Below are positions 33,996 through 42,070 of a stretch of 64,000 nucleotides of DNA, in pieces. The DNA comes from Leucobacter komagatae. GTDB lineage: Bacteria > Actinomycetota > Actinomycetes > Actinomycetales > Microbacteriaceae. Where the stretch lies: NCBI RefSeq assembly GCF_000834055.1, contig NZ_JXSQ01000012.1, positions 1 to 64,000 on the forward strand. Reading direction: 5' to 3'. Position numbers and translations under genes: made by a program. Each line of letters begins with the position of its first letter. Position 1 is the first letter of the stretch. Under the pieces are notes generated by a model that was not told the origin of the DNA, did not search any database, and saw nothing but the letters and a program-made list of their open reading frames with translations.

Positions 33996-35054
33996 CTACC
34001 CTTCCCTCGAAACAATAGACTCCGCCATGCGCTCAAGCGCACGCTTGACCGGCGACTTCGGCAGCACGTTCAGCGCTGCAACAGCCTCGTCGGCCCAACG
34101 CTGGGCGGTGGCTTCGGTCTCGCGCGTCACCTCGTGGGCATACAGCGCTGCGACCTCAGGATCCATGACCGCAAGGTCGGCACCCTCGGCGATGGCCAGT
34201 ACACCCGCGTCGATGCGGGTGAGGAGCGCCTGCGCCTCGGTATCGCCGTTTGCGGCTCGGTTTCGAAGGAGGAGCAGAGGGAGCGTGGCGACGCCAGCGC
34301 GCAGGTCAGTGCCCGCCCGCTTACCCGTCTGCTCCTTCTTTGGGGATAGATCGATGACATCGTCGATGAGTTGGAACGCGACGCCGATGCGCTCGCCGTA
34401 CTCGGTGACGGCGTTCGCGTGCTCGGCGGTTCCGGCGCCAAACATGACGCCCATGCGGGCCGCGGTCGAGATGAGGGCACCCGTCTTGTCGGCGAGCACC
34501 TGGATGTAGTGTTCGATGTGGTCATCGCCAGGCTGCGGGCCAACGGTCTCGTGGAGCTGGCCGAGGCACAGCCGCTCGAATGTCTGCGCCTGGAGCAGGA
34601 TCGCATCCTCGCCCATCCCCGAAACGAGGGAGGAGGCTCGCGCGAAGAGCAAGTCACCGGCGAGGATAGCTACCGAGTTCGACCACACGATCTGCGACGC
34701 GGGAACGCCGCGCCGCAGCGTCGCCTCATCCATCACATCGTCGTGGTACAGCGAGGCGAGGTGGGTCATCTCAACGGCGACCGCAGCGCGGCGAACGAGT
34801 TCGCTCGGACCATCTCCGAGCTGGCTCGTGAGCACCGTAAGCATGGGGCGGATCCGCTTGCCTCCGGCCTCCGCGAGGTAGCGCGCAGGGGCGTCAGCGA
34901 CTGCCGAAGCGAAGCCGAGATTTTCCAGCAGCGTCGCCTCTATAAGGTCAAGTTCGCGCTGCAGTTCCTTCGCCTGCCGCCGATCCTCCGCGCTGCGGAA
35001 GAGCCGCATCGGGAGGGCCTGGGTGGTGGTGTCAGCCGTCGTCTGGCGGATCAC
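33996..35054 (-). CDS. long-chain trans-polyprenyl diphosphate synthase
   Basis: 352 residues if started at GTG 35054, which overlaps the menG stop (GTGA); ATG 35009 (MRLFRSAEDRRQ) is an alternative. Two Asp-rich motifs, DDVMDEATLRRG and DDVIDLSPKKEQTGKRAGTDL, hold the Mg-diphosphate sites; SLYHDDVMDE and KTGALISTAARMG are typical of the all-trans E-isoprenyl family. It makes the side chain (probably C40-C55) for menaquinone, in line with its position directly after menG. Confidence 0.92.
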   Translation of the reverse strand: MIRQTTADTTTQALPMRLFRSAEDRRQAKELQRELDLIEATLLENLGFASAVADAPARYLAEAGGKRIRPMLTVLTSQLGDGPSELVRRAAVAVEMTHLASLYHDDVMDEATLRRGVPASQIVWSNSVAILAGDLLFARASSLVSGMGEDAILLQAQTFERLCLGQLHETVGPQPGDDHIEHYIQVLADKTGALISTAARMGVMFGAGTAEHANAVTEYGERIGVAFQLIDDVIDLSPKKEQTGKRAGTDLRAGVATLPLLLLRNRAANGDTEAQALLTRIDAGVLAIAEGADLAVMDPEVAALYAHEVTRETEATAQRWADEAVAALNVLPKSPVKRALERMAESIVSREG

Positions 35055-36301
35055 TCGTGGCCTCGCTCGCTCGTGTCGGACTTCGGGGTGCCCTGCGACG
35101 CTGCTGACTGCGTGTCAGCAGGCTTCGCGGCCGCTGGTTTCTTCGCTGCAGGCTTTGTGTCTGCAGCGGCCTTTGCCGCCGGCTTCTTGGGGGCAGCAGC
35201 GGTTTTCGACGCAGCCGTTTTCTTGGCCGCTGGCTTCTTGGCCGCTGGTTTCGCCGCCGCTGGCTTCTTAGCCGCTGGCTTCTTGTCAGCTGCGGCCTTC
35301 GCTGCGGGCTTCTTGGCGGTCGACGTCTTTGCGGCTGAGGTCTTTGCGGCCGGCTTCTTCGCCGCCGGCTTCTTGGCCGCTGGCTTCGTCGCTGCCGGTT
35401 CCTTCGCGTCTGCCTTCGCGTCTGCTGGCTTGTCCGCCGGAGCCGCCTGCTTCGAGCCGGCTGGCTTCTCGGCGGTCGCCGACTTCTTCGCTGCTGGCTG
35501 CTTGTCCGCTGCTGGCTGCTTGTCCGTAGCGGGCTTCGCGCCCTTCGCGCCCTTCGCGTCCTGTGCGCCTTCTGCGTCGCGCGGCGTCGCCGTGCGCGGC
35601 ACGAAGCCGCGGTGCAGTGCGACAATGCCGAGCGAGAGGTTTCGGTATGCGACGCGCTCGAGGCCAGCCTCACGCAGCCAGCCAGCGAGCTCCTCCTGGC
35701 CGGGCCAGGTCTCGATCGACTCGTTGAGGTAGTTGTAGGCCTCTGCTGCGTCACGGTTGATGACGCCCGCGACGCGCGGCAACACGTGCCTGTTGTACTG
35801 CGTGTACGCCCAGTTCACTGGGCCGGACGCAGGTCGCGAGAACTCGGCGATGACGACTCGGCCACCAGGCTTCACGACGCGCGCCATTTCAGCGAGCGCG
35901 ACCTTCGGCTCCGAAACGTTGCGGAGCCCGTATGAGATCGTCGCCGCGTCGAAGCTGTCGTCTTCGAACGGCAGCTGGGTCGCGTCTGCCCAGACGAAGT
36001 CGATGAGGTCGTTGCCAGCGTTGCGGCGGCGGCCCTCAGCGAGCATCCCCTCCGAGAAGTCAGCGGCCGTCACATGCGCGCCGTGCGCTGCAAGCGCGGC
36101 GGAGGATGTTCCGGTGCCCGCTGCAAGATCGAGCACGCGCATCCCCTTGCGGGGGGCGACGGCTTTGGTGGTTGCGATGCGCCAGAGGCGCGAATTCCCG
36201 ACCGAGAGCACGTCGTTGAGGAGATCGTATTTTGGGGATACCTCATCGAACATGGCAGAAACATCCGTCGCATGCTTGGTCGTGGTGTCTGGTCGAGTCA
36301 C
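35051..36301 (-). CDS. menG: demethylmenaquinone methyltransferase with Lys/Ala/Pro-rich tail
   Basis: 416 residues from GTG 36301. Residues 1-235 are a complete MenG/UbiE SAM methyltransferase: FDEVSPKYDLLNDVLSVG, SAM motif I VLDLAAGTGTSSAALAAHG, DFSEGMLAEGR, SYGLRNVSEP and the normal end SLGIVALHRGF. It adds the last methyl group of menaquinone. Residues 236-416 are an extra tail made almost only of Ala, Lys, Pro, Thr and Asp, with many AAKKPAAKK units, like the basic tail of histone H1 or of actinobacterial HupB/HupS. The stop overlaps the polyprenyl synthase start, so the tail is in frame and translationally coupled. MenG proteins normally end near residue 240. Confidence 0.9.
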   Translation of the reverse strand: MTRPDTTTKHATDVSAMFDEVSPKYDLLNDVLSVGNSRLWRIATTKAVAPRKGMRVLDLAAGTGTSSAALAAHGAHVTAADFSEGMLAEGRRRNAGNDLIDFVWADATQLPFEDDSFDAATISYGLRNVSEPKVALAEMARVVKPGGRVVIAEFSRPASGPVNWAYTQYNRHVLPRVAGVINRDAAEAYNYLNESIETWPGQEELAGWLREAGLERVAYRNLSLGIVALHRGFVPRTATPRDAEGAQDAKGAKGAKPATDKQPAADKQPAAKKSATAEKPAGSKQAAPADKPADAKADAKEPAATKPAAKKPAAKKPAAKTSAAKTSTAKKPAAKAAADKKPAAKKPAAAKPAAKKPAAKKTAASKTAAAPKKPAAKAAADTKPAAKKPAAAKPADTQSAASQGTPKSDTSERGHE

Positions 36302-36362
36302 CGTTCCATCGTAGCCGGTTGTGCCTCTGTGAGTGCTTGCAGAACCTGACGAGTAGATTGGC

Positions 36363-37745
36363 ATGGTGATGACCGACGTTACCGTGAGCCCAGCGGGAGA
36401 CGCGCCGACGCTATCAGCGGTGACTAAACCGCTTGGCGAGCTGCCGAATCTCCTCACCTTTGCTGACCCAACAGCCCCGCTGTTTTGGAACCGTGGCGAC
36501 CGTGGATGCGTCGGTGTTGGCGAAGTGCTTCGGCTGGTGTTCACCGGCCCAGACCGGTTCGTTGAGGCGTCACGGGTGTGGCGCGAGATTGCCGCTGCCG
36601 CGGTCGTTGACGACCCGGTCGGCATGCCAGGCTCGGGGCTCGTCGCCTTTGGCACGTTCGCGTTTGCTGATGAGAGCGCCTCCGAGAGTGTGCTCATTGT
36701 TCCGCGGCTCCTGATCCACCGCCACCGAAACATGGCGTGGGTGACGGAGGTGACCCTCCGTGGCGAGGCGGCCGCCTTAGTTGACGGGGTGGATCCCGCC
36801 TCGGTGCTGCCGGCTGCGCGCCCGCTCGACGCAGCGGCATGGTCGGGTGTCGAACTGCGCGAGCCGGAGGTCGTCGCCTACCGATCGCCCGCGCCAGGCG
36901 CAGGCCAACCCAAGTGGGGTGCCTCGATTGGCGGCAGCGACGTGGACGCGTATCTCGCCGGAGTGCGCAACGCGACCGCGCGGGTTGTTGCTGGCGACCT
37001 TGAGAAGGTCGTGTTGTCACGTCAGATCGGTGGCCAGCTCGAGCCGGGTGCCGACGTGCGCATCCCGCTTGAGCGCCTGAGCGATCGTTACCTCGACTGT
37101 TGGACGTTTGCCGTCGATGGCCTCATCGGCGCAAGCCCCGAAACGCTCGTCCGCTCCACGAGCGGCGCGGTCTCAGCCCGCGTGCTCGCTGGAACCCGCG
37201 GGCGGCGCGCTGAGGATGCGGCGCGTGACCGCGCGGCGCGGGACGAGCTGTTGCGCTCAGCGAAGGAGCAGCACGAGCACGATTTTGCCGTGCAGAGCGT
37301 GGTCACTGCCCTCGCCCCCCACGTCACTGAGCTGCGCACAAGCGATGCTCCGTTCGCCCTGCAGCTGCCGAACGTGTGGCACCTGGCGACCGATCTTGGC
37401 GCGGCGCTCGGCGCCGAGTCAACGGCACTCGAACTCGTTGACGCGCTGCACCCGACGGCAGCGGTTGCCGGCACACCCACCGCGGACGCTGTCGCGCTGA
37501 TCGCCGAGCTCGAGCCGTTCGACCGCGGTCGCTACTCCGGGGCCGTCGGGTGGATCGATGCTGCTGGCGACGGTGAATGGGTGATCGCGCTCCGCTGCGC
37601 GCAGATCGGCGAGGTCGATGCTGATGGCGCGCGCGCGATTGTTGCGACAGCCGGTGGCGGGATCGTCGAAGGATCAAACCCGCAGCATGAGCTCGGCGAG
37701 ACCGTCTCAAAGTTCCGCCCGATCACCGAGGCATTCGCCAGCTAG
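36363..37745 (+). CDS. menF: isochorismate synthase
   Basis: 460 residues. The chorismate-binding domain is complete: DLEKVVLSRQI, GASPETLVRS, ARVLAGTRGRR, KEQHEHDFAVQSVV, LPNVWHLATDL, LHPTAAVAGTPTADAVALIAELEPFDRGRYSGAVGWID and GGGIVEGSNPQHELGETVSKFRP. The Lys in KEQHEHDF and the HPT..G pattern suit isochorismate synthase of the MenF/DhbC type. With MenD it starts the menaquinone ring pathway. It is divergent from menG with a 61-base gap. Confidence 0.9.
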   Translation: MVMTDVTVSPAGDAPTLSAVTKPLGELPNLLTFADPTAPLFWNRGDRGCVGVGEVLRLVFTGPDRFVEASRVWREIAAAAVVDDPVGMPGSGLVAFGTFAFADESASESVLIVPRLLIHRHRNMAWVTEVTLRGEAAALVDGVDPASVLPAARPLDAAAWSGVELREPEVVAYRSPAPGAGQPKWGASIGGSDVDAYLAGVRNATARVVAGDLEKVVLSRQIGGQLEPGADVRIPLERLSDRYLDCWTFAVDGLIGASPETLVRSTSGAVSARVLAGTRGRRAEDAARDRAARDELLRSAKEQHEHDFAVQSVVTALAPHVTELRTSDAPFALQLPNVWHLATDLGAALGAESTALELVDALHPTAAVAGTPTADAVALIAELEPFDRGRYSGAVGWIDAAGDGEWVIALRCAQIGEVDADGARAIVATAGGGIVEGSNPQHELGETVSKFRPITEAFAS

Positions 37746-37756
37746 CACGCGCCTGG

Positions 37757-37776
37757 CCTGGCCAGGCCTGGCCAGG
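37757..37776. repeat. perfect 20-bp palindrome at convergent junction
   Basis: Two tandem CCTGGCCAGG units form a self-complementary 20-mer between the convergent menF and ppk2 genes, with an extra GCCTGG just before it. It may form a hairpin acting as a terminator or simply be low-complexity DNA; no T-tract. Confidence 0.55.
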
Positions 37777-37831
37777 CACGGGCCGGTTTGGTCGGCTGCG
37801 CCGGGAGGGCTGTGCTGCTCCGCCCCGCCGG

Positions 37832-38701
37832 TTAGGGCCAGCGGAGCTCGGCGGTAGCTGCGAGCCGAGCCTGCTCCGCTGCGACGTCAAACTCGGCCGC
37901 GGGCCACTGGGGGTCGATGCGCTGCAGCTCGGTGATGACGATCCGCTGCACCGCGACCCGCGCGTACCATTTCGCATTGGCTGGCACGACGTGCCACGGT
38001 GCGTTGGCGGTGTGCGTGCGCTCGATGGCCAGCTGGAACGCGGACATGTACTCGGGCCAGAGTTCGCGCTCGTCGACGTCGCCGGGATTGTATTTCCAGT
38101 GTTTCGACGGTGTTGCGAGCCTGTCGGCGAGGCGGGCCGCCTGTTCCTCGGGTGAAACGTGGAGCATGATCTTGACGATCCGCACGCCATCTTCCGTGAT
38201 CCGACGCTCGAAGTCAGTGATCGCGTCGTAGCGCCGCTCGATCTCCTCCGGCGGCGCGAAGGCGCGCACTCGTTGGATGAGGACGTCCTCGTAGTGAGAA
38301 CGGTCGAAGAGGCCGATCACGCCGGGGCCTGGAACGCGCGGTTCGATGCGCCAGAGGAAGTCGTGGCTGCGTTCTTCCTCGCTCGGCGATTTGAATGCGG
38401 TGAGCTGGAGCCCGTGCGGCTCGAGCTGCGCGAAGACGTGGTTGACGATGCCACCCTTGCCCGCGGCGTCCATCGCCTGCAACACGACAAGGACGCGCTC
38501 CGGTGCCCCGGCCCGGCTCTGCGCGTAGAGCCGCTCCTGCAGCTCGCGCAGCTCCTGAGCGGCGTCGGCGAGCTCGGCCTGGCCGGCCTTCTTGTTTGCG
38601 CGTGTGCCTGGGGTTGCTGCGGGGTCGACCGCGGTGAGGTCGAAGTCGTCGTGCACGCGGAGCAACTCCGCTACGTCGCCGTCCCAGAATTGATTCGCCA
38701 T
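37832..38701 (-). CDS. ppk2: polyphosphate kinase 2 family protein
   Basis: 289 residues. PPK2 enzymes transfer phosphate between polyphosphate and nucleotides. Walker A VVLQAMDAAGKGGIVNHVF, Walker B-like GVIGLFDRSHYEDVLIQRVRAF, the lid region RRITEDGVRIVKIMLHVSPEEQAARLADR, and HWKYNPGDVDERELWPEYM are all present. Class I-type length. It sits inside the menaquinone block, probably as an independent gene. Confidence 0.93.
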   Translation of the reverse strand: MANQFWDGDVAELLRVHDDFDLTAVDPAATPGTRANKKAGQAELADAAQELRELQERLYAQSRAGAPERVLVVLQAMDAAGKGGIVNHVFAQLEPHGLQLTAFKSPSEEERSHDFLWRIEPRVPGPGVIGLFDRSHYEDVLIQRVRAFAPPEEIERRYDAITDFERRITEDGVRIVKIMLHVSPEEQAARLADRLATPSKHWKYNPGDVDERELWPEYMSAFQLAIERTHTANAPWHVVPANAKWYARVAVQRIVITELQRIDPQWPAAEFDVAAEQARLAATAELRWP

Positions 38702-38856
38702 ACCGCCCCCATCAGTGGTTCACGCCCGACTGCTCGTTGGGCAGTCGATGCCGTACAGCAACTGTAGAGCTTTGTGGCCCATGCGAACACCCCGGGAGCC
38801 GCGGCCTCGCGCCCCGGCCAGCCACCGGCGAATGCCGACACCCGGCTGGAAGGCGC

Positions 38857-40686
38857 TCAGGCGAGCGGCACCTCGACAAGTGTCGGCCCCGTTACCGGCG
38901 CCGTGAACAGCCGCTCGAGCTCGCCACGGGTCTCCACGAGGTGGTACTCCCAGCCGTAGGCGGCGGCAAGCGCCGCAAGATCGGCCTTGCGGGGCGTGCG
39001 CATGACGCGCTCAAACGCCTCTGGCGGCGTTGTTTCCGCGACCTCGAGGTTGTCGAAGATTGTCCCGCCGCCATCGTTGCCGACGACGAGCTGGATGCGC
39101 GGCCGCAGCTCAGGCTCCTCAGGGAGCAGCAGCGATCCGGCGTCGTGCAGCAATGCGAGGTCGCCGATGACGACCCGCGTTGTGCCCGCGGCGCGGGCGG
39201 GGTCAGGGTCGACCTGGCTCGCAACGGCAACGCCGAGTGCGGTCGCGATGGTGCCGTCGATGCCGGCGAGCCCGCGGTTCGCATGCACGGTGAGCTTGCG
39301 GGCGGGGGCGAGGCCGTCGAGCACGCGCACGAGCCTGGAGGCCGCAAGTACGAGCCGGTCGTGTGGCCACGTCGCCCGCCACACGGTCTCGACCAGCATG
39401 TCGCGCGTCACGGGTTCCCGCTTCACGGCGACCTCGGCGCGCGCGTATGCGTTGCGCTCCTTGTAACCGGTCTCGCGTGCCGCATCGAGGTCGGGCTCGT
39501 GCACGGTGCTGCGCTCACGCTGCAGCTCGCGGTCGGCAGCGACCCAGACGCCGAGCCAGCGGCGGTGCACACGTGGGTCGTGGCCTTCGGCAACGACGGC
39601 CGACGGCACGACGCGTGCACCCGCTGCGGGGGCGTAATGGTCGCCGGAGTGCGGATCCACAACGACAACCTCAACGTCATCGCGCCCGAGCAGCGCCGGC
39701 ACCTGGCGGGTGAGCGTCGGGTGACCGAACACGATTGCGCGCTCCGTGAGGCCGCCGATATCCGGCGCATCGATGAGCGATGCGTAGGCGGTGATCGCCT
39801 CGCGGCCGAACCGGGAGCCGCTCACAACCTCGGCGAGGAGCGGCAGCCCCGCGTCGCGTGCGAAGGCCTCGGCCTCGTCGCCAGCTCCCGATCCCGCAAC
39901 GACCACAGTGAGGGCGTCGTCGCTGTGGATATAGCCGCCGTCCCCACCGGGATCCGGCAGGTACGTTTCGAAGCTCTGCCCGTCAGAGCGGGACGCCGAC
40001 CCTGGCGCGAGCGCGGCATTGCGGGCGGCGTTCGCCCGCGCTTCGGCGCCCTCTTCGCCTGCGGCCGCGAAGCCCTCGGCGATCATGCGCTCGAAGCCGG
40101 CCGTGCCGGAGAGCGGCTCAACAAACTGCAGGTTGAGCTGCACCGGCCCCGCAGGCATGTCTCCGGGGAAGCCAAGGGCGGCGGCGAAAGCACGTGCCGC
40201 GAGGCGGCCAGGATCCTGCGCGGGATCGCGGCCGATGTCGCCATCGGCCGCGAAGGTTGGCGGGGCGACGTCGAGCGAGAGCCGAGCGGCGCTGCCAAAC
40301 ATGTCGAACTGCGTGGTCGTCTGGTTGCTGCGGGTGCCGCGCAGCGCCGCCGGGCGATCAGCGGTCAGCGCGATGAACGGCACGCGCCCCTCGTGCGCCT
40401 CGAACGCCGCAGGGGCGAGATTCGCGACCGCGGTCCCGCTCGTCACGATGACGGGCGCCGGCATCCCGGTTTCGCGGGCGAGGCCAAGCGCAAAGAACGC
40501 AGCGGATCGCTCGTCGACGCGCACGTGGAGGCGGATCGCGCCGGCCTCTTCGGCTGCGGCGGCCGCGAGCGCGAGGGCCTGCGATCTTGATCCTGGGCAC
40601 ACCACGATGTCTGAAACGCCGCGGCGAATGAGCCCAGCGAGGAGCTCAACGGCGAAGACTGATGCGGGGGCTGGCCCGCGCGTCAT
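38857..40686 (-). CDS. menD: SEPHCHC synthase (menaquinone ThDP enzyme)
   Basis: 609 residues. Condenses isochorismate and 2-oxoglutarate. ThDP-enzyme layout: N-terminal VCPGSRSQALALAAAAAEE, VTSGTAVANLAPAAFEAHEGRVPFIALTADRPAALRGTRSNQTT, and the C-terminal ThDP/Mg region with NRGLAGIDGTIATALGVAVA, VIGDLALLHDAGSLL, and VVGNDGGGTIFDNL. Glu for ThDP is expected in GRVPFIALTADRP's preceding HEGR segment. Overlaps the next leftward-strand gene upstream (40683) by 4 bases. Confidence 0.95.
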   Translation of the reverse strand: MTRGPAPASVFAVELLAGLIRRGVSDIVVCPGSRSQALALAAAAAEEAGAIRLHVRVDERSAAFFALGLARETGMPAPVIVTSGTAVANLAPAAFEAHEGRVPFIALTADRPAALRGTRSNQTTTQFDMFGSAARLSLDVAPPTFAADGDIGRDPAQDPGRLAARAFAAALGFPGDMPAGPVQLNLQFVEPLSGTAGFERMIAEGFAAAGEEGAEARANAARNAALAPGSASRSDGQSFETYLPDPGGDGGYIHSDDALTVVVAGSGAGDEAEAFARDAGLPLLAEVVSGSRFGREAITAYASLIDAPDIGGLTERAIVFGHPTLTRQVPALLGRDDVEVVVVDPHSGDHYAPAAGARVVPSAVVAEGHDPRVHRRWLGVWVAADRELQRERSTVHEPDLDAARETGYKERNAYARAEVAVKREPVTRDMLVETVWRATWPHDRLVLAASRLVRVLDGLAPARKLTVHANRGLAGIDGTIATALGVAVASQVDPDPARAAGTTRVVIGDLALLHDAGSLLLPEEPELRPRIQLVVGNDGGGTIFDNLEVAETTPPEAFERVMRTPRKADLAALAAAYGWEYHLVETRGELERLFTAPVTGPTLVEVPLA

Positions 40687-41081
40687 CTCGCTTCGTCCTG
40701 ATCCTGATCCTGATCGTGGTCCTCGCTCGGCTGAGCCTTCGGAGGCTCCTCGCCGGGGAACGTTTCATCGTCGAGTTCTTTGAGGCGAGCTTCGAGGTCG
40801 CGGAGCGAGTCACGCTCTGCGTCGCTGAGTTGGCGCCCCGTGAACCTTGGGTCGTCGTCCGGCGCGAGTCGCTGGGCTGAGCCAGGCCCCGTGGACGGGC
40901 TGCCCTTGCCGATCATGAGCCAGAGCAGGGCTCCAATGACCGGGAGGAGGACGATGATGACGATCCACACCGGCTTGCTGACGCCGCGAGCGCGCGAGTG
41001 GTCGGTCATCGCGGCGTCGACCAGCGAATACAGCGTGAACGCCACCGCGATGACGGCGCCGATAATGATGAACCTGACCAT
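40683..41081 (-). CDS. small membrane protein with PLDc_N domain
   Basis: 132 residues. Two hydrophobic segments (MVRFIIIGAVIAVAFTLYSLVDAAM and VWIVIIVLLPVIGALLWLMIGKG) form the phospholipase-D N-terminal type domain, followed by a charged coiled tail (LSDAERDSLRDLEARLKELDDETFPGEEPP) resembling the short SHOCT-like motif. No catalytic HKD motif. It is translationally coupled to menD (4-base overlap) but has no known part in menaquinone synthesis. The function is unknown. Confidence 0.85.
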   Translation of the reverse strand: MVRFIIIGAVIAVAFTLYSLVDAAMTDHSRARGVSKPVWIVIIVLLPVIGALLWLMIGKGSPSTGPGSAQRLAPDDDPRFTGRQLSDAERDSLRDLEARLKELDDETFPGEEPPKAQPSEDHDQDQDQDEAR

Positions 41082-41153
41082 GCCTTCATGCTACCCGGCG
41101 AGACTCCGGGAGTGGGGTGGGAGTGCTCAGTCTACGTAGGTAGACTCACCGCT

Positions 41154-41447
41154 GTGAGTGAACATCGCAAAGCCTGGACCACGTACATTGTGCTGCGCCT
41201 GCTGTTTTTTGTCGTGCCCTTCGCTGGGCTGTATGCCCTCGGCCTTGCGCTCGGCTTCACTATGAAGATGTCGGGTGTCATTGCCGCCATCCTTGCTGCC
41301 CTCATCGGCGTTTCGCTGTCGATCCTGCTGCTCTCGAAGCCACGCGAAGAGGCGTCAGAGAGCGTGTACGCGTGGCGCAACCGTGACCGCACGGCGGACG
41401 ACGTCGAAGAGGACGCAGCGATTGACGGCGAGCAGAGCGCGCAGTAA
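41154..41447 (+). CDS. DUF4229-type small membrane protein
   Basis: 97 residues from GTG 41154 (VSEHRKAWTTYIVLRLLFFVVPFAGLYALG). Two hydrophobic helices, then KPREEASESVYAWRNRDRTADDVEEDAAIDGE, match the DUF4229 family regularly found near menaquinone genes of actinobacteria. An upstream in-frame extension exists but has no good start. Divergent from the PLDc_N gene with a 72-base gap. The role is unknown. Confidence 0.85.
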   Translation: MSEHRKAWTTYIVLRLLFFVVPFAGLYALGLALGFTMKMSGVIAAILAALIGVSLSILLLSKPREEASESVYAWRNRDRTADDVEEDAAIDGEQSAQ

Positions 41448-41495
41448 CCCGGCGGGCGTGGCGGGCCGCTGTTCGGCGGCCGCTGTGAGGCGGCG

Positions 41496-41867
41496 TTAGC
41501 CAGCCAAGTCCTCTGGCGTGCGGTCTGCCTGTGGTGGCTGCCCGCTGAGGCGCTGCTCGCGTGCGGCACGCTCACGCGCTTGCTGCTCACGAATGAAGTC
41601 GCGTGCGGTGAACAGGTGCGAACGCTGCCCGTAATCGTCGGCTAGGAGCCCGCTGATGAGCGACCCTGGATCGATGTCGAGCGCAGTTGCAATGCGCACG
41701 AGCGTCTCGGCCGATGGGCTCTGTGTTCCGCGCTCGATCTTGCCGACACTGGTGAGACTGACCTCGCTGAGGTCACTGAGATCGTCCATGGATATCCCCT
41801 GCGCCCTTCGTGCGCTGCGAACACGGTCTCCGATAACACGGGCTGCTGATGAGTGAAAACGGGGCAT
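41496..41867 (-). CDS. XRE-family HTH regulator
   Basis: 123 residues from ATG 41867 (MPRFHSSAARVIGDRVRSARRAQG); the open frame reaches upstream but its added part lacks coding character. Cro/C1 HTH: GISMDDLSDLSEVSLTSVGKIERGTQSPSAETLVRIATALDIDPGSLI. The remaining 50 residues are Arg/Glu/Gln-rich and probably helical. No target gene is evident; it lies alone between DUF4229 and the glycosyltransferases. Confidence 0.88.
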   Translation of the reverse strand: MPRFHSSAARVIGDRVRSARRAQGISMDDLSDLSEVSLTSVGKIERGTQSPSAETLVRIATALDIDPGSLISGLLADDYGQRSHLFTARDFIREQQARERAAREQRLSGQPPQADRTPEDLAG

Positions 41868-42070
41868 CGTTCTAGGGTCTCGGGTTGGGGTGGGAAGCGC
41901 CAGATTGCAGAGCGGGAGGCCGCGGAACACCAGGTAGCAAACCGCCTGATTGCCGACCGTGGCTCACCCGCGGGAATTCGCGGCGGCGATGCTCCGGGAG
42001 CTCACGGGAGCGGCAGAATACACTTGAGTTTGTTCGCCACCCCCTATGTGTTTAAGGACGACTGCACACC

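Noticed and set aside
36302-36733. 144-codon N-terminal extension of menG
   Set aside because: It is antisense to menF; GTG 36301 gives the normal MenG N-terminus.
38737-40590. 617-codon plus-strand open frame across menD
   Set aside because: Antisense shadow of a high-GC gene; no recognisable motif.
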